Of a stretch of 64,000 nucleotides of DNA, positions 56,855 to 64,000 are shown piece by piece. Below the pieces are notes generated by a model, which made no database searches, was not told where the DNA came from, and saw nothing but the letters and a program-made list of their open reading frames with translations. A program made the translations under genes and the position numbers. Position 1 is the first letter of the stretch, and every line of letters starts with the position of its first letter. This stretch comes from Mycobacterium scrofulaceum (GTDB taxonomy: Bacteria > Actinomycetota > Actinomycetes > Mycobacteriales > Mycobacteriaceae): the NCBI RefSeq assembly GCF_001667885.1, contig NZ_LZJW01000075.1:62001-126000 (forward strand), written 5' to 3'.

Positions 56855-58096
56855 ATGCGCGTACTGGTCTCCGGCGCCAGCATCGCCGGTCCGGTGCTGG
56901 CCTACTGGCTGAACCGTCACGGCTTCGACGTCACGGTCGTCGAGCGCGCGCCCGCGCTGCGCAAGACCGGCGGCCACGCCGTCGACCTGTTCCGCCCCGC
57001 GATGGAGATCTCGGCCGAGATGGGCGTTTTGCCCCGGATCGAAGCGCTCGCCACCGGAACGAACCGCATGATCATGCATCGGGAAGGTCGCGCGCGGCCC
57101 GTCGAGATCGATCTCACCAAGATCTACGCCGCCACGTCGGACCGGCACGTGGAGATCATGCGCGACGACCTCAGCGAAATCTATTACGCCGCCGGTCGCG
57201 ACGACGTCGAGTACCTGTTCGGTGACACGATCACCTCGATCGACCACGACGGCGAGGTGACGTTCGAGCATGCCGCCGGTCGCCGGTTCGACGTCGTCGT
57301 CGGCGCCGACGGGCTGCACTCCAACGTCCGGCAGCTGACCTTCGGCGACGAAGCCAACCTCACCCGGTTCCTCGGCGGCTATCTGGCCGTGGTGTCGACA
57401 CCCAAGGCGCTCGCCGGCCGCGGCCAGATGACCTGCCACGTCGGCGTCGGCCGCCTCGCGGCCATCTACACCGCCGAGCACCTCGACGACGCGCGCGCCG
57501 TGTTCCTGTTCCGCAGCAACCGCGAATTCGACTATGACCACCGGGATGTCTTGCGGCAGAAGGACTTGTTGCGGGCGGCGTTCGCGAACATGCACGAGCA
57601 GGTGGACGATTGGCTCGGCGAGGTCGACCGCACGCCGGCCTTCTACTTCGATGCCATCAGCCAACTGCGACTGGACCGATGGTCACGCCGGCGCGTCACC
57701 CTCGTCGGCGACGCCGGCTACTGCCCGGGCCCCGCGGTGGGCGGTAGCACCAGCCTCGCGGTGCTCGGCGCCTACGTATTGGCCGGCGAACTCGCCCAGG
57801 CGGACGGCGACCTCCTGCGCGCATTCTCCGCCTACGAATTGCAGATGCGTGAGCCGGTACACCAGAGCCGCGCGTTCGCCCGCGGCGCCGCCAGGGGAAT
57901 CATCCCCGGATCGCGGCTCGGGGTGTGGGCGCTGACCCGGGGAGCGCAACTGGTTTCGGCGATGCCCGGGTCGGTGTCGCGATCGCTGGCCCGACTGAAC
58001 GCCAAGGGCGTCCGGATGCACGACTCGATGCGGGTACCCGACTACAGCGCGACCGATCTACAAGCGAACGAAGGGGACAACCGCCGATGGAACTAA
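56855..58096 (+). CDS. FAD-dependent monooxygenase (PHBH-type), second accessory copy
   Basis: 413 residues; ATG preceded by GCGGGAGGTCGGC. Motifs are MRVLVSGASIAGPVLAYWLNRHG (GxGxxG with Ala/Ser), DG motif VVVGADGLHSNVRQLTF, and GD motif RVTLVGDAGYCPGPAVGGSTSLAVLGAYVLAGELA. It resembles tetracycline-type and polyketide FAD monooxygenases. Its 3' end overlaps by 10 nt the start codon of a truncated LLM oxidoreductase gene, so the two were once an operon. Confidence 0.88.
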   Translation: MRVLVSGASIAGPVLAYWLNRHGFDVTVVERAPALRKTGGHAVDLFRPAMEISAEMGVLPRIEALATGTNRMIMHREGRARPVEIDLTKIYAATSDRHVEIMRDDLSEIYYAAGRDDVEYLFGDTITSIDHDGEVTFEHAAGRRFDVVVGADGLHSNVRQLTFGDEANLTRFLGGYLAVVSTPKALAGRGQMTCHVGVGRLAAIYTAEHLDDARAVFLFRSNREFDYDHRDVLRQKDLLRAAFANMHEQVDDWLGEVDRTPAFYFDAISQLRLDRWSRRRVTLVGDAGYCPGPAVGGSTSLAVLGAYVLAGELAQADGDLLRAFSAYELQMREPVHQSRAFARGAARGIIPGSRLGVWALTRGAQLVSAMPGSVSRSLARLNAKGVRMHDSMRVPDYSATDLQANEGDNRRWN

Positions 58097-58164
58097 CCGG
58101 TGTGGGGATCTGGAGCAGTCAGCTGCGATACGGCGACCATCCCTCCCATTGCCGCGACACTTAA
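58087..58164 (+). pseudogene. Remnant of a second LLM/F420 oxidoreductase gene (N-terminus only)
   Basis: The frame MELTGVGIWSSQLRYGD starts 10 nt inside the monooxygenase gene, in the coupled position expected for an operon partner, and matches the usual N-terminus of one LLM F420-dependent group. After about 17 residues homology stops and the frame runs into the hairpin repeat (PSHCRDT, stop at 58162-58164). The rest of the gene is not found before fadB, so about 900 bp appear to have been lost. Confidence 0.75.
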
Positions 58165-58215
58165 ACCACGGCGACGACACGCCGTAGCGCGCCGCCGTGG
58201 TTTAAGTCTCGCGGC
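58151..58215. repeat. Hairpin repeat, copy B (core 58153-58213)
   Basis: Arms GCCGCGACACTTAAACCACG and CGTGGTTTAAGTCTCGCGGC are extended here to 23 bp each (22 paired), with the 61-bp core matching copy A at 53/61. The same single mismatch (C opposite C) occurs in both copies. It lies between convergent accessory monooxygenase and fadB, directly on the end of the truncated LLM gene, 13 bp before the fadB terminator. Confidence 0.8.
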
Positions 58216-58228
58216 ACCACACCACGCA

Positions 58229-58261
58229 AAAGCCCCCGAAGACAAGCGCTTCGGGGGCTTT
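58229..58261. terminator. Bidirectional Rho-independent-type terminator after fadB
   Basis: AAAGCCCCCGAAG (58229-58241) and CTTCGGGGGCTTT (58249-58261) form a perfect 13-bp stem with a 7-nt loop. The A/T ends give short U-runs on both strands. It ends 14 bp beyond the fadB stop and faces the accessory block. Confidence 0.88.
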
Positions 58262-58275
58262 CGCGACTGCGAGAA

Positions 58276-60420
58276 CTACGTCAGCGAGTCCGGCGGCAGG
58301 AAGCGGTCGCCGTACTTGGCGGCCAGCTCGCGTGCCCGCGCCACGAAGGCCTCCTTGCCGATACCGCCCGGACCCTCGTAGCCGACGATGAACTGCGCGC
58401 TGCCGCCGGTGTACGGCGGGAAGCCGATGCCCATGATCGAGCCGATGTTGGCGTCGGCGGTCGACGTCAACACGCCTTCGTCGAGGCACTTCTGGGTTTC
58501 CAGCGCCTCGGCGAACAACATCCGGTCGATCATGTCCCGCAGCGGCGGCTGCGACGAGCCCGACTTGAACGTCTCCCGCAGGCCCGGCCACAGACCGGTG
58601 CGCTTGCCGTCGACGTACTCGTAAAAGCCCGCGCCCTTCAGCCGCGACGGGCGGCCGATCTCGATCATCTTCTCCACGACCGCCTCCGCCGGGTGCGGCT
58701 CGTATTTACCGCCGGCGTCCTCGACACCCTTGCGGGTGGCCGCGGCGATCTTGTGCATCAGCTCCAGGTTGAGCTCGTCCGAGAGCTGCAGCGGCGGGGC
58801 GGGGTAGCCCGCCTGCGAGCCGGCGTGCTCGATGCTGGCGGGCTCCACGCCCTCGCCCAGCATCGCCAGGGCCTCGTTGACGAAGGTGCCGATGACGCGG
58901 CTGGTGAAGAACCCGCGGCTGTCGTTGACCACGATCGGGGTCTTCCCGATGGCCAGCGTGTAGTCGAACACCCGGGCCAGCGCCTCGTCAGATGTCTTCT
59001 CGCCCTTGATGATCTCGACCAGCGGCATCTTGTCCACCGGAGAGAAGAAGTGGATCCCGATGAAGTCCTCCTGGCGCTTGACGCCGGTCGCCAGACCGGT
59101 GATCGGCAGCGTCGAGGTGTTGGATCCCAGCAGCGCGTTCGGCTCGACGATGTCCTCGATCTCCTGGAATACCTTGTGCTTGAGTTCCTGGTTCTCGAAG
59201 ACCGCCTCGATGACGAAGTCGACGCCCTTGAAGTCGGCGGGGTCGGCGGACGGAGTGATGCGGTCCAGCAGCGCCTTGCTCTTCTCCTCGGTCGTCTTAC
59301 CGCGCTGAAGTGCCTTCGCCTCAAGCTTTTCCGAGTAGCCCTTGCCCTTCTCGGCCGCCTCGATGCTGACGTCCTTGAGCACCACGTCGAAACCGGCCTT
59401 GGCCGACACGTACGCGATGCCCGCGCCCATCATGCCGGCGCCGAGCACGCCGATCTTGTTGATCTTGACCGGCTCGATGCCGTCGGGCCGCGAGCCACCG
59501 CCGTTGATGTGCTGCAGGTCGAAGAAGAACGCCTGGATCATGTTCTTGGCGACCTGGCCGGTGACCAGCTGGGTGAAGTAGCGGCTCTCGATGCGGGTGG
59601 CCGTGTCGAAGTCCACCTGCGCGCCCTCGACGGCCGCGTCCAGGATGGCCCGCGGGGCGGGCATCGGCGCACCCTTGAGCTGCTTCTTCAGCAGCGCCGG
59701 GAACGACGGCAGGATGCCGGCCAGCGCAGGGCTGGACGGGGTGCCGCCGGGCATCTTGTAGCCCTTGGCATCCCACGGCTGGGTGTGCGAGTCCGGGTTG
59801 GCCTTGATCCACGCCTTGGCGGCGGGGACCAGTTCGTCGACCGAGCCGACCAGCTCGTCGACCAGTCCCATTTCCTTCGCCTTCGCCGGCTTGAAGCGGG
59901 TGCCCTGCGACAGGATGTTCATGAAGGCGTTCTGGATGCCGAACATCCGCACGGTGCGGGTCACGCCGCCGCCGCCGGGCAGCAGGCCCAGCGTCACCTC
60001 GGGCAGGCCCAGCTGGCTGCCCTTGACGTCGGCGGCGATGCGGTGGTGACAGGCCAGCGCGATCTCCAGGCCGCCGCCGAGCGCGGCGCCGTTGATGGCG
60101 GCCACGACCGGCTTGCCCAGGGTCTCCAGGGTGCGCAGGTCGCGCTTGATGTCCTCGACCTCGGTGAAGACGTCGCCGGCGTTCTCGGGGCCGGCGTTGA
60201 TCATGCTCTTGAGGTCGCCGCCGGCGAAGAACGTCTTCTTGGCGCTGGTGATCACCACGCCGGTGACCGAATCCTTCTCCGCCACAAGGCGTTCGACGGC
60301 TTTGTGCATCGACTCCTTGTAGTGCTCGTTCATCACGTTCGCCGAACCGGTGGGGTCGTCGAGCGTCAGCGTGACGATGCCGTCGTCGTCCTTGTCCCAA
60401 GCGATGGTGTTCTCTGCCAT
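58276..60420 (-). CDS. fadB: Trifunctional fatty-acid oxidation alpha subunit FadB
   Basis: 714 residues (720 in H37Rv). N-terminal enoyl-CoA hydratase (residues 1-300; oxyanion loop FFAGGDLKSMI and NGAALGGGLEIALACHHR with two catalytic Glu region SQLGLPEVTLGLLPGGGG). Then 3-hydroxyacyl-CoA dehydrogenase: NAD fold IGVLGAGMMGAGIAYVSAKAG, catalytic GIHFFSPVDKMPLVEII, and the C-terminal domain. With FadA it forms the alpha2beta2 beta-oxidation complex. fadA lies 4 nt upstream in the same operon. Confidence 0.96.
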   Translation of the reverse strand: MAENTIAWDKDDDGIVTLTLDDPTGSANVMNEHYKESMHKAVERLVAEKDSVTGVVITSAKKTFFAGGDLKSMINAGPENAGDVFTEVEDIKRDLRTLETLGKPVVAAINGAALGGGLEIALACHHRIAADVKGSQLGLPEVTLGLLPGGGGVTRTVRMFGIQNAFMNILSQGTRFKPAKAKEMGLVDELVGSVDELVPAAKAWIKANPDSHTQPWDAKGYKMPGGTPSSPALAGILPSFPALLKKQLKGAPMPAPRAILDAAVEGAQVDFDTATRIESRYFTQLVTGQVAKNMIQAFFFDLQHINGGGSRPDGIEPVKINKIGVLGAGMMGAGIAYVSAKAGFDVVLKDVSIEAAEKGKGYSEKLEAKALQRGKTTEEKSKALLDRITPSADPADFKGVDFVIEAVFENQELKHKVFQEIEDIVEPNALLGSNTSTLPITGLATGVKRQEDFIGIHFFSPVDKMPLVEIIKGEKTSDEALARVFDYTLAIGKTPIVVNDSRGFFTSRVIGTFVNEALAMLGEGVEPASIEHAGSQAGYPAPPLQLSDELNLELMHKIAAATRKGVEDAGGKYEPHPAEAVVEKMIEIGRPSRLKGAGFYEYVDGKRTGLWPGLRETFKSGSSQPPLRDMIDRMLFAEALETQKCLDEGVLTSTADANIGSIMGIGFPPYTGGSAQFIVGYEGPGGIGKEAFVARARELAAKYGDRFLPPDSLT

Positions 60421-60424
60421 GGTC

Positions 60425-61636
<1,212 letters not shown>

Positions 61637-61715
61637 GTGGAGTTCCTCTTCGCAAGTGGGTTTCGGATCCGTATTTAAGGTAGGTCCGGATACCGCACCC
61701 TAACAAAGTGCCCGG

Positions 61716-61731
61716 CCAACCTGTTGGTTGG
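61716..61731. promoter_or_regulatory. Inverted repeat in the fadA/dapC divergent region
   Basis: CCAACC-TGTT-GGTTGG is a perfect 6-4-6 palindrome, 80 bp upstream of fadA and extended by GG/CC with a bulge. It could be a fatty-acid-responsive regulator site. Downstream at 61769-61815, GCGGCCGGCCGCACACTCG and GCGGCCAGCCGCACACTCG form a near-identical direct repeat. No regulator gene is adjacent. Confidence 0.35.
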
Positions 61732-61839
61732 GCCGAGCGCCGCTGGTGAGCGCCCGACGGTGCGGCCGGCCGCACACTCGGCTGCCAATGCGCGGCCAGC
61801 CGCACACTCGCCTCGTCGGCCACCCTAAGCTCGACCAGC

Positions 61840-63018
61840 ATGACGGTGTCGCGACTGCGTCCGTACGCGACCACGGTGTTCGCCGAGATGTCGGCGCTGG
61901 CCGCGCGGGTCGGTGCGGTCAACCTGGGTCAGGGCTTCCCCGACGAGGACGGGCCGGCGGCCATGTTGAAGGCCGCCCAAGACGCCATCGCCGAGGGGAA
62001 CAACCAATACCCGCCGGGCATCGGCGTGGAGTCGCTGCGGCGCGCCATCGCCGCCCAGCGGCGGCGCCACTTCGGCATCACCTACGACCCCGACACCGAG
62101 GTGCTGGTGACGGTCGGGGCGACCGAGGCCATCGCGTCCGCGGTGCTGGGCCTCATCGAGCCCGGCTCGGAGGTCCTGCTCGTCGAGCCGTTCTACGACT
62201 CCTACTCGCCGGTGCTGGCGATGGCCGGCGCGCACCGGGTGGCCGTCCCCCTGGTCCCCCACGGCCGCGGCTTCGCCCTGGACGCCGACGCGCTGCGCCG
62301 GGCGGTGACGCCACGCACCCGCGCGCTGATCATCAACTCGCCGCACAACCCGACCGGCACGGTGCTCAGCGCCGCCGAGCTGACCGCCATCGCGGAGGTC
62401 GCGGTCGCCGCCGACCTGTTGGTGATCACCGACGAGGTGTACGAGCACCTGGTGTTCGACCACCACCGGCACCTGCCGCTGGCCGGCTTCGACGGCATGG
62501 CCGAGCGCACGGTCACCATCTCCAGCGCGGCCAAGATGTTCAACTGCACCGGCTGGAAGATCGGATGGGCTTGCGGCCCAGCGCAACTCATCGCCGGTGT
62601 GCGGGCGGCCAAACAATACCTGAGCTACGTCGGCGGCGCGCCGTTCCAGCCGGCGGTCGCCCTCGCGCTGGACACCGAGGACGCGTGGGTCGCCCAGCTG
62701 CGCGGCTCGTTGCAGGGCCGCCGCGATCGGCTGGCCGCCGGGCTGTCCGACATCGGCTTCGAGGTGCACGACAGCGCGGGCACGTACTTCCTGTGCGCCG
62801 ACCCACGCCCCCTCGGCTACGACGACAGCGCCGCGTTCTGCGCGGCCCTTCCGGAAAAGGCGGGGGTGGCCGCCATCCCCCTGTCGCCGTTCTGCGACCC
62901 GGCCGCCGCGCACGCCTCGGCACAGGCCAAGGTGTGGAATCACTTGGTGCGCTTCACCTTCTGCAAACGCGAGGACACCCTCGACGAGGCGATCAGGCGG
63001 TTGGCCGTCCTTCGGTGA
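61840..63018 (+). CDS. dapC: Aminotransferase DapC (N-succinyldiaminopimelate aminotransferase)
   Basis: 392 residues (397 in H37Rv). Class I/II PLP aminotransferase: NLGQGFPDEDGP, NSPHNPTGTVLSAAEL, TDEVYEHLVFD, and the PLP lysine in ISSAAKMFNCTGWKIGWACG, with the final Arg in VRFTFCKREDTL. It makes N-succinyl-LL-2,6-diaminopimelate from the ketone, in lysine/DAP (cell-wall) synthesis. TAAGCT at 61826-61831 predicts a leaderless ATG. Confidence 0.94.
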   Translation: MTVSRLRPYATTVFAEMSALAARVGAVNLGQGFPDEDGPAAMLKAAQDAIAEGNNQYPPGIGVESLRRAIAAQRRRHFGITYDPDTEVLVTVGATEAIASAVLGLIEPGSEVLLVEPFYDSYSPVLAMAGAHRVAVPLVPHGRGFALDADALRRAVTPRTRALIINSPHNPTGTVLSAAELTAIAEVAVAADLLVITDEVYEHLVFDHHRHLPLAGFDGMAERTVTISSAAKMFNCTGWKIGWACGPAQLIAGVRAAKQYLSYVGGAPFQPAVALALDTEDAWVAQLRGSLQGRRDRLAAGLSDIGFEVHDSAGTYFLCADPRPLGYDDSAAFCAALPEKAGVAAIPLSPFCDPAAAHASAQAKVWNHLVRFTFCKREDTLDEAIRRLAVLR

Positions 63019-63026
63019 CCGGCCGG

Positions 63027-63476
63027 CTACCCGGCCGGGCCGTAGCCCTCGATCACCCGCTTCCGCAGACCCTCCAGTGCGGCATGGAGGATCTTCTTGC
63101 GCGCCCGGTTGACCCAGAACTCGGGCAGCGGCGCCCACGGTTCGACCGTGATGGTGAATCGCACCCGGGTCTTGTCGTCGCTCACGCGGCTCAGGTTGTA
63201 CTCCCCGTGCTGACCGCGTTGCTGGGCGGTTTTGGCGGCGTCCCACACCATCCAGTCTGGGCCCCAGTGGTATTCGAGCAATTCGGTGTCGTGAATGCCC
63301 GTGACGGCGATGGTGACCTTCACGTGGTGCGGGCGACCGTCGGGATATTTGTCGACGACCTCCACCCGCTTGTGCACCGAGGACCAAGACGGCACGGCGT
63401 CCATGTCGGCGAGCGCCTCCAGAATCACCTCCGGGGGCGCGTCGATCACAATTTCCGACGATGCTTGAACGGCCAC
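63027..63476 (-). CDS. SRPBCC-family protein, Rv0857-like
   Basis: 149 residues. Starts MAVQASSEIVIDAPPEVILEALADM and continues with WSSVHKRVEVVDKYPDGRPHHV, LLEYHWGPDWMVWDA and a C-terminal helix (LHAALEGLRKRVIEGYG). It is clearly paralogous to the gene at 63533-63988 (many shared blocks, including KYPDGRPHHVK and EYHWGPDW). The fold binds hydrophobic ligands; function unknown. Convergent with dapC, 8 bp apart. Confidence 0.87.
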   Translation of the reverse strand: MAVQASSEIVIDAPPEVILEALADMDAVPSWSSVHKRVEVVDKYPDGRPHHVKVTIAVTGIHDTELLEYHWGPDWMVWDAAKTAQQRGQHGEYNLSRVSDDKTRVRFTITVEPWAPLPEFWVNRARKKILHAALEGLRKRVIEGYGPAG

Positions 63477-63532
63477 TGCTAATAAGTTAGCAACCGCTCA
63501 GGTGGTCCAGAAGGCAAAATGCGTGCCGCCGG

Positions 63533-63988
63533 CTATTCCGATTCGGCCGACCCGTTGACGTGCTTTACCAATTCACACAATCCCTTTACCGCCGAGTCGA
63601 GGACGCTTTCGCTGGCCCGCCGGACGATGAAGGCGGGCATGGGTCTACCGGGTTCGACCGTCACGTCGAAGCGCACCCGGGTCTTGTCGACGCCCTCGGG
63701 GGTGAGGTTGTACTCGACGTGCTGACCGTGCTGCTGGGACGTCCCTTTGGCGTCGTAGACCACCCAGTCGGGGCCCCAGTGATATTCCAGGATCTCCTTG
63801 TCGACGAGCCCCAGAATTTTGATGGTGGTTTTTACGTGGTGCGGCCGACCGTCGGGATAACGGTCGATCACTTCGATGTTTTTGTGGAGCGGCGACCACG
63901 ACGACAGGACGCCGACATCTGTCAGCGCCTCCATGACCACTTCGGGCGGCGCGTCGACGACGAATTCGCGTGATGCTTTTACGGCCAC
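63533..63988 (-). CDS. SRPBCC-family protein, Rv0856-like (tandem paralogue)
   Basis: 151 residues from GTG 63988 (MAVKASREFVVDAPPEVVM), aligned with the paralogue start; TTG 63997 is an alternative and the window ends at 64000, so regulatory sequence is cut off. Same blocks as the neighbour: RYPDGRPHHVKTTI, EYHWGPDWVVYDA, KTRVRFDVTVEP, ending LVKHVNGSAESE. The pair arose by duplication and is conserved as Rv0856/Rv0857 in H37Rv. The 56-bp gap suggests one transcript. Confidence 0.85.
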   Translation of the reverse strand: MAVKASREFVVDAPPEVVMEALTDVGVLSSWSPLHKNIEVIDRYPDGRPHHVKTTIKILGLVDKEILEYHWGPDWVVYDAKGTSQQHGQHVEYNLTPEGVDKTRVRFDVTVEPGRPMPAFIVRRASESVLDSAVKGLCELVKHVNGSAESE

Positions 63989-64000
63989 TGAGCTCAACCT

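Noticed and set aside
61769..61815. Direct repeat GCGGCC(G/A)GCCGCACACTCG near dapC as a CRISPR-like or mobile repeat
   Set aside because: Only two units with unequal spacing; no array and no associated genes.
61825..63387. Minus-strand 520-codon frame opposite dapC
   Set aside because: dapC carries the PLP-lysine motif and a leaderless promoter; the opposite frame has no recognisable domain.

Overview
The window is GC-rich actinobacterial chromosome from a slow-growing Mycobacterium. Its backbone keeps the gene order that I recall for M. tuberculosis H37Rv from Rv0914c down to Rv0856, read in the reverse direction (Rv0914c/Rv0913c near 9-12 kb, dapC/Rv0857/Rv0856 at 62-64 kb). The PE/PPE and other H37Rv-specific insertions of that interval (Rv0872c, Rv0878c, Rv0890c-Rv0895, ompA region) are missing, and several blocks not in H37Rv at this place are present. 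The pattern suggests an M. avium complex or related species, but the species cannot be fixed from sequence alone. Orthology to Rv numbers is from memory of order, length and sequence, not from a search.

Layout. 0-6.4 kb: accessory leftward operon (GMC oxidoreductase, CaiB-type CoA-transferase broken by one in-frame TGA, SnoaL-like protein, TetR regulator), a frame-disrupted small gene, and a secreted DUF4185 protein. 6.4-8.7 kb: small proline-rich exported peptide behind a tandem palindromic operator, then an MHS-family transporter. 9-22.8 kb: thiolase, carotenoid-type oxygenase, VOC protein, Rv0912-like membrane protein, Rv0909/Rv0910 antitoxin/toxin pair, ctpE operon (Rv0907-ctpE), Rv0906, echA6 and accD3 (divergent, 27 bp apart), then a TetR/FAD-monooxygenase divergon. 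23-33.7 kb: prrAB two-component system, DUF2630, phytoene-dehydrogenase-like protein, gltA2, pdxH/citA divergon, VOC protein, fprB, AurF-like diiron protein. 34-43 kb: serC, sepH, DUF2537, TrmH methyltransferase, MarR, DUF2530, SRPBCC, DUF3027, MFS, Rv0875c, a glutathionyl-hydroquinone-reductase-like protein, cspB. 43.4-48.1 kb: molybdopterin genes (moaA2-moaD2 rightward, moaC2-mog-moaE2 leftward) on either side of rpfA, which has a Crp-type site and a complete ydaO-type (c-di-AMP) riboswitch. 48-52 kb: Rv0862c and the XPB helicase. 52.2-58.2 kb: an accessory catabolic block (two FAD monooxygenases, thiolase + DUF35 pair, ABM protein, F420-type LLM oxidoreductase, remnant of a second LLM gene). 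58-64 kb: fadB-fadA beta-oxidation complex, dapC, two tandem SRPBCC proteins.

The most notable non-coding signals are: a 61-bp hairpin repeat present twice (20917-20977 and 58153-58213) with a compensatory base-pair change, one copy sitting directly on a truncated gene; mirrored promoter/operator arrangements at pdxH/citA and echA6/accD3; several strong palindromic operators next to regulators or accessory genes; a 55-bp tandem duplication at the end of gltA2; and a pair of related palindromes flanking an accessory monooxygenase. I found no tRNA, rRNA, CRISPR array, transposase or prophage gene.
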